42,861 bases of DNA, from NCBI GenBank assembly GCA_051453625.1, contig JBOZIK010000001.1, forward strand, positions 124,301,318 to 124,344,178, given 5' to 3'. The notes below the pieces were generated by a model. That model saw only the letters and a list, made by a program, of their open reading frames with translations, had not been told where the DNA came from and searched no databases. The translations under genes and the position numbers were made by a program. How positions within the stretch are numbered: position 1 is the stretch's first letter; each line of letters opens with the position of its first letter. The stretch comes from Welwitschia mirabilis. Taxonomy: Eukaryota; Gnetophyta; Gnetopsida; Welwitschiales. Below, in pieces: positions 10,800 to 21,920 of this stretch.

Positions 10800-11600
10800 A
10801 AAACTAGTAGTTCTTACTCTACTTTGTCTTCTACATTGAAAAACCAATTTGCTGCTTAGTTGTGCTAATCAATTCTTGATTCATATGATACTAAATAAAC
10901 AACTAGATTTAATTTCTCAAGCATAGGATTTCTTATTAACCATTTACATCCATTCTTTGTATCTGATTCTTTATATATGAAACTTAAATTTTACCTTGAT
11001 CATTGTCCTTCATCATCGTATCATTTGGATTAGAGTTAAGATGTTTTCTTCCCACTATACTAGCCACATTATCAATGTTTTTAAATGAAATGCTTACATA
11101 ACTAACTCGTCTGAAGACTTGGAAGTGGAATCACTTGTAGGACCTTTTTCTTGAAGTTCCTTTGCCATTCTGTTATAGAAAAGTTTTTTCACCTCGTACT
11201 TAGTCAATAACTTGGGCCATTGTGCTTGCACATGGTCCAAGTCTTTAATAGCATCTATTAGGCGTAGTGAGACAAGTAACCTTTTGAATAATTATCATTC
11301 CATTAACGAAGAATCCAATGAATTTAAATTAAAGTTTTAGCATGTCTGCCATTATACAAACCCGATAATAGGTCATGCTTGAAAATGTGTAAATGTTTCC
11401 ATCCCAGTTACTTAACCAATCTTAAACACTAAAATATTCACATGAGGTAAAAAATGAGTTAAAAGCTCGAAAAACTTAATCCATACTAGAATAATGCTTT
11501 TGGTATCTTTTTCTAAGTGACAATCCTTCTCCATGATTACAATATCAAATAGGTGCCAAAGACATTCCAACTTGGTTGCTTCTTAACCCGACCATTTTTT
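10800..11600 (-). pseudogene. LINE-1 ORF1 remnant (DUF4283-like)
   Basis: This lies directly upstream of ORF2 on the same strand, where plant L1 elements carry ORF1, an RNA-binding protein with a DUF4283 domain and a CCHC knuckle. Around 11540-11400 the minus strand gives a stretch resembling the DUF4283 core: VWIKFFELLTHFLP, which fits the usual VWVRLPNLPL. The rest is broken by stops and cannot be joined with confidence. No intact zinc knuckle was found. Position and one motif support the call. Confidence 0.5.
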
Positions 11601-11959
11601 TCAAGTCAAAATAAAAAAAAGACACCTCTAATTATATTCAAAACAAATGAGCATGTGTATAGTGCAGCGAGCCATGCTAGACTCGTTTGTATGTAGAATA
11701 GAAATATTAATGTTTTACAAACCTGGTTTTCCTGCATCTAGTTGTGAAGAATAAAGACGAAAAGGATTCACCCAATGAAAAGGCATATGGCATACAACTA
11801 TTTAAACATATTAATGGTCTTGTTAAACATACCCTATAGAAAATTAAAATGTATAAAAACATTGTCTTAATTATTAAAAAATCCATCTTAATTATTAAAA
11901 AAAGGAGCGGGCTAAACAGCGTTCTATCTCATATTAAATGAGGTATACAGATGCAATAC
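11601..11959. other. Unique-looking AT-rich DNA upstream of the CpG island
   Basis: A 21-bp tandem duplication (TCTTAATTATTAAAAAA-containing units) starts at 11865 and repeats at 11886. A CCAAT-like CCCAATG lies near 11771. No coding sequence is seen. It may be distal promoter DNA for the island that follows. Confidence 0.4.
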
Positions 11960-11980
11960 ACACTACAAATTTCAAATTAT

Positions 11981-12050
11981 ATGCCACGTGTCATCACCTC
12001 AATGTATATAATACACAAATTTAATAAATTTAGGGAGGCAGTTTAGCTTC
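11981..12050 (+). promoter_or_regulatory. Promoter-like region: G-box/ABRE and TATA box
   Basis: GCCACGTGTC has a perfect CACGTG G-box at 11985-11990, in the form of a plant ABRE. TATATAATA follows at 12005-12013 in a good position for a plus-strand TATA box. A transcription start would be expected near 12035-12045, just before the CpG-rich island. If functional, the G-box would bind bZIP or bHLH factors and could give ABA, light or stress response. Both motifs are short, so the call rests on their spacing and on the island downstream. Confidence 0.45.
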
Positions 12051-12051
12051 T

Positions 12052-12590
12052 TCGTTAAAAAAACCGTACGTCTTTTCACGAAATCAGCTAGGATTAAGAA
12101 GCTCAATGAGGGGTCATTCAAATACCCCGCCTCTGCAAACGCTGCCGCAGGGAGAAAGAGGCGGCACATGCTCCACGAAGGAGAGAGAAAGGCGACACAT
12201 GCCCCACGAATCCCGGACCCCCGTCACACGCGCCCCATTAACCTGCAGAAAAACGCCGCCATTTTTTGTCATTTTAAGAAAATCACGTCTCAGCTTTTGT
12301 AAAACACCTCTGCGCTGTCGGTTAGAAAGAAAGAAACCCAACGAAGTGGGCGGAAAATTCGCGTTTGCCCTTGTCTGCGTGCCTTCTTGGAGAAGCGTTT
12401 TCAGAAAACTGCATTTTTCATGCTTTCCTTCCACCGTATGGCACATGCTCCTCGTCCCTCTGAAAATGAAAATCGTGATTGCAGACTCTTGTAATATAAC
12501 TCCTTCCTGGGGTCGTCTGCAAATGTTAAAGAACTCATGGACATCACCATCGTCGAGAGGAGAGTAAGCCTCGTTAATCACCTTAATTAT
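12052..12590 (+). other. CpG-rich island, candidate first exon (copy A, donor destroyed)
   Basis: About 32 CpG occur in roughly 530 bases by hand count, against about three in the next 520. The plus strand is open from an ATG at 12106 to a TAA at 12567 (153 codons). A shorter ATG with good context lies at 12538 (ctcATGGACATC). Neither product is recognised. The 3' border matches copy B, where GAGAG is followed by GTGAGTAAG, a textbook plant 5' splice site. Here the same place reads GAGAG-GAGAGTAAG (12555-12568), so the donor GT is GA and translation runs into a stop. The best reading is a 5'UTR/first exon of an unidentified host gene whose copy here has lost its donor. A high-GC intergenic relic is the alternative. 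Confidence 0.45.
12152..12210 (+). repeat. 28-bp direct repeat inside the CpG island
   Basis: GAGAAAGAGGCGGCACATGC... (12152-12179) recurs as GAGAGAAAGGCGACACATGC... (12183-12210), both ending CCACGAA, with period 31. A third partial copy of the core GGCACATGCTCC occurs near 12440. These are either a local duplication or repeated binding sites. Confidence 0.75.
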
Positions 12591-15500
12591 CTCACTCTGT
12601 GAATGCTAACTTTTTGTTTTTTATTACAACCACAAGATTATGAAAGCACTGCTTTAAGATTAGGATGTCTACACTAGATGTGTATAAAAGACTACATTTA
12701 AAAATTTAGTGAAGCACATGACATAGAGTTTGATAAATTCTATGCCATAATGAATTATTGAATAAATAAGCCTTAAGCCATAACACTTGCTTTAAAACTA
12801 TATTAAAAAGAAGTGATTCTCAAGTAAAGTAAAATCTTTGCATGAGAGTTTCTTTTAGTAGTTAAATTGCTAAACCCTATTAATAAAATTTAAAATGCAT
12901 GAAATCTGTCTATTTACCATGTCTAAGAATTTAAAAATGTAGTAAGTAAAGATAAGTCTACTTGAGAATAGCACAAGAGACTCACTGGTCATGGTCACAA
13001 GAAAAAGCACTTTTTAAACACTTCGAAAAAGTTTACACTAGGTATTGAAGTTTTGCCTATGTGATTCGTGCTTGTAAGCCACATCACATATTTACGCCCA
13101 ATGCAAAATAAGATTTTAAAGCTAGGAATATTCTACAATATTGCAAGGGTATCAACATCTATATGCCAACACAAATAATAAAGAGTAGATAAACTCTAAT
13201 ACTTCACAAATCCAGGAATTAAAAAACACTCATTCGAAGCTTCTTGGACAAAAAACATGTTTAACAAAATCTTCCTCCAAACAAAGTGGACAAGTTGGAT
13301 TATTAAATTTAAAAAGTTGTAATCGGTGTTCAATGGAAAGGCCTTTACATAGTAAGGACCAAGCAAAAAATCGAAACTTTAAGCCGCACATTAGGTTTCC
13401 ATATCAACTTAAACTATTTTATCTATTCATCTACTGTATATTGAAGATTCTATCTTTGATCTAAAACATCAAAATGAGTCTTCTCCCTTTTAAACCACAT
13501 TTGAGATTTCTTAAAAGAGAATTATAATATTTTAATGTCATCTAGCTAAACCCAATTACATCAAAAAAATAATGATTAGTGAGGCAAGAAACCCAAGAAA
13601 GATAGCAAAACATCTATCATGAATAATCTAGAAAGTATTTTAGTCATTTTGGCCTAAATTAAAGTTAGATTTGAATTCATCTCATTCTAAAGGAACTAAA
13701 GGATTGGTTTTAGAAAACAAATCTATGATGTGAAAAATGCCTTTATGATTAAATTTAATCCTTTTTAATTTTGACGTATAAGTCGCTAACATAACAATAC
13801 TTCCACAACAAGGATCCACTAACTTGAAATCCACTTAATTGGATCCCAATTATGTTGGAAAGGTTTCCAATGCAAATATGAGCTAACATTTTGCCATGGA
13901 GATCAGATTTATCAAAGAACAACTAGCCTAAAATTTTAACTCTAATAGTAGTAATAATCCAATTATCCCACTTGTTTCAACCCTCTATCTAATCATGATC
14001 TTCCAATCTTCATTGCTTTTCAAAGCTCTCAAAATCCATTTAGCAGCTAGTCACATTTCTTGAGGATATATAGAAGAAAAGCCTAAACCTCTTAGCTCTT
14101 TGTTAAGGATATAAACCTTCTAATTAACGTGAGGAAAATAATATTGAATATTACCATTTTGCCAAAAAAAAAGGGATCTAATCAACTACTTCTTAAGTGA
14201 ATAATAATAAACATGAACTGATTAAATAAATATTAGAAGCATTAATAAATTTACCTCCTAGTAAAAGAGGCCTTCCAACCCACTTACTAATTTTTTGACA
14301 AACTTTATCAATCACAAATCTCTCAAAGTTAGTTAGCAAATGCTAAAGGATAAAAAAAATAAAAAATAAAAAAGTGATAAATCCATAAAGATGTCCTCAT
14401 ATCCAAGGACAATTTAAAAGCTAATAACGAATATCTCAAATCTTAACTTTCATTGCTTGTGCTTTATTCTAACAAACAACTAAGCTTGAGGCTTTATAAT
14501 AAACTTTAATTTAAAAAAAAATGCTATACGAATGCTATCTTCTTCTTCTCTTAATAATGAATAACTATCATTCACAAAGTGGCTATTGATAATTTGATGT
14601 GATGTATTAGGCAAGGATACATTTTTAATTCTATTTTAGCACACATAGCACTTTAAAACATAACAAAAAGCTTCAGCCATAAGAATAAATAGGTAAGGAT
14701 AAAGAAAACAATCTCATCTAAGTGATTTTTGAAGAAGAATTATCTGTGAATCATGTTTATCAATGTGAATTATTATAATGATATTTGAAAATAATAGTTA
14801 CACATGAGAAATAGAAGAGGATCCTGAACTCAACTCCCTTAGCATTTTCAAGATGAAAGTTCATTCCATATTATCATGAGATTTTGCATACTCCAATTTT
14901 TAGAGAACAATAATCTAATGAGTGTCTCGTGCCCGATTCATAGCCTCTACTGCTCTAAACACATTATCCAAAATATGTCTTCTTAGAACAAAACCTATTT
15001 ATTTCTCCTTCATTAGCTAAGGTAAAAAAATATCCCAAGATTTCAATGTAAGAGCTTTATCAATAGTCTTATAACTAATAATAATAATAAAGTAATAGGA
15101 TATTAATGGCTGATGTCAAATATGTTTCTTGACTTTGTATTAACTTTATTAAGACTTGATTAATCATTTAACCAAGAGAACCTATAACAATAACTTCTTT
15201 ATACACATTAAACAAATCAATACTAATGTTATCCCAAAATTGTTTATAACATTTACAAGGTAGTCCCTGTGAACTAGGAGATTTGTAATTAGCCATGAAA
15301 AATAAAGCCTCTTTAAAATCTTGCATACTCAATAAGCCTTCCTCATTTAAAATACAGAAAAAAATAAGTGATATTCTAGGGTAAAAAATTCTAGAGATTT
15401 ACTATTAATTCCACAATAAGTAAATACATTTGAAGAATTATTAAAAATGCTTTTGAAACATTAGAAAATTTGAAAAGAACTTCACCATTAACACACATCT

Positions 15501-16422
15501 CATCTATAAGGTAATTATTTTTAGGATCTTTGAAAAATTTAAAAAATTATCTTGAAACATTGTTCCCTCCATTTACCTAGGATAGCCTATGCTTCAATAA
15601 GTTACCTTGAGATTTATGATTTTGAAAAATCTCCTACTGATGTTAAAAACGTGTCAGCTATTGTTGTGGATTTTTATCATAAGGTGAATGAGCAAGATCT
15701 ATTATAAGCATGTTAATATTATATCCAGTAGCATAAGAGATCACACAATACGTATTAGCTAAGAATGTATTGAAATATCTAAAGAACCTCAAAGTATGAG
15801 TAAAGGCATCTTTCCATTACTCAATAAAGCTCTTCTTCCTAATATGTCTGAAGACCAAGTTCCAAATACAACAAAAGGATTCTTGAACTATTTTACTAGA
15901 TAAAAAAACAGTCTTTGCAATGATACTTTTAGAGGAAACATAAGCATGACTTATTTTTTGAATGAAGATTAAATTGCCAAGTGATCTAAAAAAATGAATT
16001 TTGGATAGGCTCATATAAATAGATGTTGATAAGATTTAAAATAAAGATCTAGAAAAGCATAAATATAAGACATATATAATCTATGAAAAATGATTTCCAT
16101 ACAAAATCTATAATTGAATCATGTAAACCAATAACTATTCTTATCATCCCTACTAGCATTAGGATCTAATAGTTGGAATTTATTTCTAAATAAAAACAAG
16201 GTCATCCATTCATTTTGCTAAAAAGCAAAGGATGATTGTTTGTATTTTATCATAAACACTTTCTAACATATTGAAATTCCTATAACTAGTCCTTTTTGCC
16301 ATATTGAAATATTCATAAATTATCTAAATAGACTTGAAAAGGTCATTCCTCAATTAAGCCTAAAACATATATTTTTCTAAAGAGTGACAAGAGGTGTGCA
16401 CTAAACAAATACCAAAATTTAA
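12441..16422. repeat. Tandem segmental duplication, unit A
   Basis: Unit A aligns almost end to end with unit B at 16523 to about 20500 in the same orientation, with roughly one mismatch in ten plus indels. Examples are a segment of about 94 bases present near 12700-12800 but absent from B, and about 26 bases present near 16725 but absent from A. The unit contains the end of the CpG island and the 3' part of a minus-strand LINE. It ends at an assembly gap. The island start (12052-12440) would correspond to sequence lost in that gap. Confidence 0.85.
12600..16422 (-). pseudogene. LINE-A ORF2 remnant (partial, duplicated with unit A)
   Basis: On the minus strand the end of the endonuclease, the linker, the reverse transcriptase and a zf-RVT zinc-finger region can be followed from 16422 down to about 13100. 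Recognisable pieces are: a linker ORF at 15817-16014; FKEALFFMANYKSPSS near 15290-15330 (the conserved GKSPGxDG block, changed); the palm motif as FVNDS at 14567-14578; and PTCPLCLEED with a following KHVF near 13260-13310 (zf-RVT). The second catalytic residue (Asp to Asn) is lost and shared with copy B. The 5' part is missing because the duplication breakpoint, or the gap, cuts it. It is inactive, with many frameshifts. Confidence 0.85.
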
Positions 16423-16522
16423 NNNNNNNNNNNNNNNNNNNNNNNNNNNNNNNNNNNNNNNNNNNNNNNNNNNNNNNNNNNNNNNNNNNNNNNNNNNNNN
16501 NNNNNNNNNNNNNNNNNNNNNN
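16423..16522. other. Assembly gap (100 N) at the duplication junction
   Basis: Exactly 100 Ns, the usual placeholder for a gap of unknown size. It sits between the truncated end of LINE-A and the island part of unit B, so the true junction and the rest of island copy B are unseen. The join could be a scaffolding artefact. Confidence 1.
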
Positions 16523-16661
16523 TGGCACATGCTCCTCGTCCCTCTGAAAATGAAAATCGTGATTGCAGACTCTTGTAATATAACTCCTTCCTGTGGTCGT
16601 CTGCAAATGTTGAAGAACTCATGGACATTGAAGAACTCATGGACATCAGCATCCTCGAGAG
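16523..16661 (+). other. Candidate first exon end, copy B, with intact splice donor
   Basis: This is the visible part of the duplicated CpG island. It differs from copy A at few positions. An 18-bp unit, TTGAAGAACTCATGGACA, is duplicated in tandem, adding six codons in frame. At the border CTCGAGAG is followed by GTGAGTAAG (16662-16670), a near-perfect plant 5' splice site. A short ATG-led frame (MDIEELMDISILER) would end exactly there, with an in-frame stop straight after if unspliced. No family is recognised. It would be the start of a gene whose next exon lies beyond the LINE to the right, or nowhere. Confidence 0.4.
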
Positions 16662-16949
16662 GTGAGTAAGCCTCGTTAATCACCTTAATTATCTCACTCT
16701 TCTATATGGGAATGCTAACTTTGGTTCAATAACAATATTAGAAAATTTTTGTTTTTTATTACAACCACAAGATTATGGAAGCTAGGATGTCTACACTAGA
16801 CGTGTATAAAAAGACTACATTTAAAAATGTATTAAAAAGGAGTGATTCCCAAGTAAAGTAAAATCTTTGCATGAGAGTTTCTTTTAAAATTAAATTGCTA
16901 AACCCTAGTAATGAAATTTAAAATGCATGAAATCGATCTATTTACAATG

Positions 16950-19900
16950 TATAAGAATTTAAAAATGTAGTAAGTAAAGATGAGTCTACTTGAGAATGGC
17001 ACAAGAGACTCACTAGTCATGGTCACAAGAAAAAGCACTTTTTAAAACATTTCAAAAAAGTTCATAATAGGTATTGAAGTTTTGCCTATGTGATTATCAC
17101 TTGTAAGCCACATCACATATTTACTTCCAAATGCAAAATAAGATTTCAAGTCTAGGAATATTCTACAATATTGTAGTAGTATCAACATCTATTTGCCAAC
17201 ACAAATAACAAAGAGTAAATAAACTCTGATACTTCACGAATCCAGGAATTAAAAAACACTCATTCGAAGCTTGTTGGACAAAAAAAAAAACATGTTTAAT
17301 AGAATCTTCCTCCAAACAAAGTAGACAAGTTGGATTATTAAATCTAAAAAGTTGTAATCGATGTCCAATGGAAAGGCCTTTATATAGTAAGGACCAAGCA
17401 AAAAACAAAACTTTAAGCCGCACATTAAGTTTCCTTATCAACTTAAACTTTTTTATTTATTCATCTACTGTCTATTGAATATTTCATCTTTGATCTAAAA
17501 CATCAAAATGAGTCTTTTCCCTTTTAAACCACATTTGAGATTTCTTAAGATAGAATTATAACATTCTAGTATCATCTAGCTAAACACAATTACATCAAAA
17601 ATAATAAAGACTAGTGAGGCAGGAAACCAAAGAAGATAGCCAACCATCTATCATGAACAATCTAAAAGTATTTAGTCATTTTGGCCTAAACTAAAGTTAG
17701 ATTTGAATTCATTTCATTCTAAAGGAACTAAAGGATTGGTATTAGAAAACAAAGCTATAGTGTGAAGAATGCCTTTATGATTAAATTTAATCCTTTCTAA
17801 ATATGAATTATAAGTAGCTAACCTACCAATACTTCCATAACAAGCATCCACTAACTTGAAATCCCTTTAATTGAATTCCATTTATGTGGAAAGGTTTCCA
17901 ATGCAAATATGAACCAACTTTTTGTCACGCAAATTAGATTTATCAAAGAGCAACTAATCTAAAATTTTAACTCTAATAGTGGTAATAACCTAATTATCCC
18001 AATGGGTATCATACCATAGTTTAGAATTAGCTGGAATTCCTGTTTTAATCCTTTGCCTAATCGTGATCTTCTAACCTTCATTGCCTTTCAAAGCTTTCAA
18101 AATCCATTTAGTAGCTAGTCACATTTCTTGATGATATATAGAAGAAAAGCCTGAACCTCCTAGCTCTTTGTTAAGGATATAAAACTTCTAATTAACTTGA
18201 GGAAAATAATGTTGAACATTACCATTTCCCCAAAAAAAGAATTTGATCAACTGCTTCAACTTTTCATATGACTTTTTTGAAGGAGTCATAAATGTATAAT
18301 AATAAACATGAACATATTAAAAAATCTCCTCCTAATAGAAGAGGCCTTCCAACCCACGTACTAATTTTTTTAATAAACTTTATCAATTATTGTCTATCAA
18401 AGTTGATTAGTAGATGCTAAAGGATAAAAACAAATACCCAACAAAATCTAGAAAGATGTCCCATATCCAAGGAAATTTTGAAAGCCAATAAGGAATANNN
18501 NNNNNNNNNNNNNNNNNNNNNNNNNNNNNNNNNNNTTATGCTTAGGTTATATTCTAATTAACAACTCAACTTGGGGCTTTATAATAAACTTCAATATAGA
18601 AAATAGTTGTACAAAGGCTATCTTCTTCTTCTTCTCTTAATAATGAATAATTATCATTTACAAAGTGGATATTGATAATATGATGTGATGTGTTAGGCAA
18701 GGATACATTTTTAATTCTATTTTAGCACACATAGTATTTTAAAACATAATCAAAAGCTTCAGCCATAAGAATAAATAGGTAAGGATAAAGAAAACAATCT
18801 TGTCTAAGTGATCTTTGAAGACTAATTATTTGTGAATGACTTATACCAATGTAAATCATTATAGTGATATTCAAAAACAATAGATGCACATGAGAAATAA
18901 AAGAGGATCCTGAAATCAACCCCTTGAGTGTTTCCAAGATGAAAATTCGTTCCATATTATCATCAGCTTTTGTGTAATCCAACTTTTAGAGAATAATAAT
19001 TTGATGAGTATCCCTTGCCCAATTCATAGCCTTTGTTGCTATGAAGACATTATCCAAAATAAGTCTTCTTAGAATAAAACTTGTTTATTTCTCCTTCATT
19101 AGCTAAGGTGAAAAAAATCCTAGACTTTCAACGTAAGAGCTTTATCAACAATCTTATAACTAACATTTAATAAAGTAATAGGATGTCAATTGCAAATATC
19201 AAATATATCTCTTGACTTTGGTATTAAGTTTATTAAGACTTGATTAATCATTTAACCAAGAGAACCTATAATAGTAACTTATTTATACATCTTTAAAAAA
19301 ACCAATAATGATGTAATCCCAAAATTGTTTATAACATTCATATGGTACTCCCTATGAACTAGGAGATTTATAATTGGCCATGAAAGATAAAGCCTCTTTA
19401 AAATCTTTCATACTCAATAATCCTTCCTCATCTAAAATAGAGAAAAAATAAATGAGATGTATAGATAGAAAAAGAAATTGTAGAGATTTACTATTAATTC
19501 TAGAATGAGTAAATACATTCGAATAATGATTAAAAAAGGCTTTTAAAATGTTAAAAAGCTCAAAAAAAACTTTACTATTAACATGCATCTCATCTATATG
19601 ATAATTATCTTTAGGACCTTTGAAAAAATTGAAAAATTATTTGGAGACTTTGTCCCCTTCATGTATCTAAGATAGTCTGTGCTTAAATAAGATAGATTGG
19701 GCTTTGTAATTTTAAAAATTCTTCTACTGATGTCGAAAGCTTGCTTGCTATTATTGTAGATTTTAATCATAAGGTAAATGAGAAAGATCTATTATAAGCA
19801 TGTTAATATTATGTTTAGGAAAAGAAATTACACAAAACTTGTTAGCTAAGAATTTATTCAAATATCTAAAGGAGCTCAAAGTATGAGTAAACACATCTTC

Positions 19901-20815
19901 TACCACTCACTAAAGCCCTTCTTCCCAATATGTCTAAAGACCAAGTTACAAATACAATAAAAAGATTCTTGAAATATTTTACTAGATAAAAACACAGGGC
20001 TTGCAATAAGACTTTAAGAGGAAACATAAGCATGACTTATTTTTTGAATGAAAAACTAAATTGTAAAGTGATCTAAAAAAAATGCATGGGATAGTCTTGA
20101 ATAAATTGATCTTAATAAGACTTAAAATAAAGATTTAGAAAAGCATAAAGATAATCCCTATCTATTTTATGAAAAATTCTTTCCATACCAAATCTATAAT
20201 TAAATCATGTGTACCAATTACTATTCTTATCATCCCGACTAGCATCAAGATTTGATAGTTGGAATTTAATTCTAAATAAAAATAGGGTCATTCATTCATT
20301 TTCTAAAAAGTAAAGGGTAATTGTTTGTATTTTATCATAAAAACTTTCTAACATATTGAAATCCCCACAACTGGTCCTTTCTGCCATATTGAAATACCCG
20401 AAAATTGTTCAAATAGTCTTTGGAAGATCATTTCTTAATTGAGTTCAAAACATAGCTCTTTCTAAAGAGTAACAAGAGGCATGCACTCAACAAATACCAA
20501 AAGTTAATTCAAAAATATTCAAGTGGATCCATTTATCTCTATCTCTTGAGATAGAACCAAAATCCATGATGTAAGTAAAGTAAATTTGTAAAGCACAGAT
20601 AAGAATCCCACCTCTTCCTGCTTGATGCTTAGTATAGAAATAGCTTTCTTTAGGCATAAAAAAAGTTGGAAACTAAAAGAAACTTGCATTTTATAATTTT
20701 TACATTTTGAGAACACAAAAAATTCTAACTTCTAAAAATGAAATTAGAGAATTGTTCTCTTTTAAGATCTAATAATCCTAGAACATTCCAAGAAATAAAC
20801 TTCATGAAGGTGAAA
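16950..20815 (-). pseudogene. LINE-B ORF2 remnant (endonuclease, RT, zf-RVT)
   Basis: The start at 20815 gives MKFISWNVLGLLDLKREQ, matching the N-terminal SWNVRGL motif of APE-type LINE endonucleases, here with Trp intact. A stop follows after about 27 codons. RT blocks are: EDFKEAL-like MKDFKEALSFMANYKSP at 19352-19430; DYTKADDNMERIFILE, QRSLRQDCFLYPYLFILMA and AEAFDYVL at 18722-18982; and the palm motif as FVNDN at 18653-18664 (Asp to Asn). The C-terminal zf-RVT piece at 17163-17441 has PTCLLCLEEDSIKHVFFF. The RT could not be active. Family assignment is strong because five separate blocks occur in the right order. Confidence 0.9.
18498..18535. other. Assembly gap (38 N)
   Basis: A short run of Ns inside the RT region of LINE-B. 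The matching part of unit A is present near 14430-14460. Confidence 1.
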
Positions 20816-20899
20816 TGCTCAAAATATTTGCCTCTTCATAATTCAATAAAGCATGAAAGAAATTTACCTGCTAAACGTTAGAAATAATAGTATTATATT

Positions 20900-21918
20900 T
20901 TCTATGAGAAAAATTCTTCCCAACTCTTAAGTTATTGCCTTTTAAAATAGAATCAATAAGGTAACATCTTCTTCCTATTAACACTTAGAATCGAACAAAT
21001 TTTTTTTATCCTTCTTAGATATTTCTTGGCTTATGAGTTTAAATGATAATGTCATAACTTGAGGTCTAATATTCTTTTAATGCTTCACTTCTATCCATTC
21101 ATCTTCTTATGGGTTTGCCTTGCTTATAAGCAAAAATATCCATTGCCTCTTGGGTTTTTTTTTTTTTTTTATGTTACTTTTATTTTTTTTATTTCTTCTT
21201 CTAGTTTAGCTTTAGCAACTTCGTTGCTAATAACTTTAAGCAATTTAAAATCTTATAAGAGGCATCATAATAGTATAAGGAAGAATTCAAAAAGGTGATA
21301 TAAGTAATATTTTGATCTATTATCTTCCCTCTATAATCTACTTCTATTAAAGCTAAGTTATTCACTTAAATCTAATTTCACACAAATCCTTCTAGTTGGA
21401 TGAGTAGAAAAATCAATTTGTTTTTCCATGAAAAGAACTCTTTTTAATATACTAGTTAACTTATTAATAAGAAAATAAATAATAACAAGAAAACCTAAAA
21501 ATTGTAATCAAATTAGAATAATACTTTTTAATGGCTTTTCAAGGTGAAACTCTTCTTGTCATTTATGTAAAATAAGAAAACAACATGTATAAATTAAGGA
21601 TCATTTTTAATTGTCTCTTAAGTTGATTCTTCCTATTAAAATTAAAACCAAAAAAGACCTTTGTAAGATCAACATAAGAGTATTTTAAATATCTTTACAA
21701 GTGCTATAAAATTTTCTTCATTTATTTATAATTAATGCACGTAAAATCCTTCTAGTAAAAAAATTAATAGCATAATTTTCCAAAGGATATTTATAAACTT
21801 TATTAACATGATTATTTAGTGAGTTAAAATGAGTCATATAACTTCTAGATCTAGTTAATGTTTTTTATTTTGTTATCTTACTAATCAAATCAACCATAAT
21901 ATTTCCATTCACATCCAT
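20900..21918 (-). pseudogene. LINE-B ORF1 remnant (DUF4283-like)
   Basis: It lies just upstream of LINE-B ORF2. A Met at 21918 (MDVNGNIMVDLISKITK) is followed by a stop. The later stretch KYPLENYAINFFTRRILRAL near 21690-21800 fits the N-terminal DUF4283 pattern. RRICVKLDLSE near 21370-21400 fits the ARVCVELDLSKP strand just before the zinc knuckle. No CCHC knuckle was found in the broken sequence that follows. The frame is interrupted repeatedly. A poly-T run at 21147-21168 interrupts this region. Confidence 0.55.
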
Positions 21919-21920
21919 TT

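Larger units (their letters stand above)
8239..11600 (-). mobile_element. LINE-1: decayed plant L1-type LINE
   Basis: Read on the minus strand the order is ORF1 remnant (about 11600-10800), then ORF2 endonuclease (from 10782), then reverse transcriptase up to 8239. The RT is cut before the C-terminal zinc-finger region, so the 3' end is missing. That is unlike ordinary 5' truncation during target-primed reverse transcription. The missing end coincides with the boundary of the direct repeat at 8238. Stops and frameshifts are frequent throughout. No target-site duplication or A-tail is visible. Confidence 0.85.
16523..20500. repeat. Tandem segmental duplication, unit B
   Basis: This is the second copy of unit A. 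It starts inside the CpG-rich island immediately after the gap and continues through the LINE. Similarity with A can be followed to about 20500, where A ends at the gap (shared ending AACAAATACCAAAA). The LINE continues beyond this point only in B, as expected if a 4-kb piece was tandemly duplicated. Confidence 0.85.
16700..21920 (-). mobile_element. LINE-B: nearly full-length decayed L1-type LINE
   Basis: Minus-strand order is ORF1 (about 21918-20900), ORF2 endonuclease from 20815, RT, zf-RVT at 17441-17163, and a 3' end near 16700. The full 5.2-kb span has the layout of plant L1 elements. A 38-N gap (18498-18535) lies in the RT. Stops and frameshifts occur in all domains. No clear poly(T) tail on the plus strand or target-site duplication was found at the 3' end. 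Confidence 0.85.

Noticed and set aside
12114-12581. 155-codon minus-strand open frame across the CpG island
   Set aside because: It begins with GTG and not ATG, has no recognised motif and overlaps an equally long plus-strand frame. Stop-poor sequence on both strands follows from the GC content. Promoter and donor signals support the plus strand.
21059-21298. 79-codon plus-strand frame
   Set aside because: It is driven by a poly-T run (Phe-rich) and lies antisense to the LINE-B ORF1 region.
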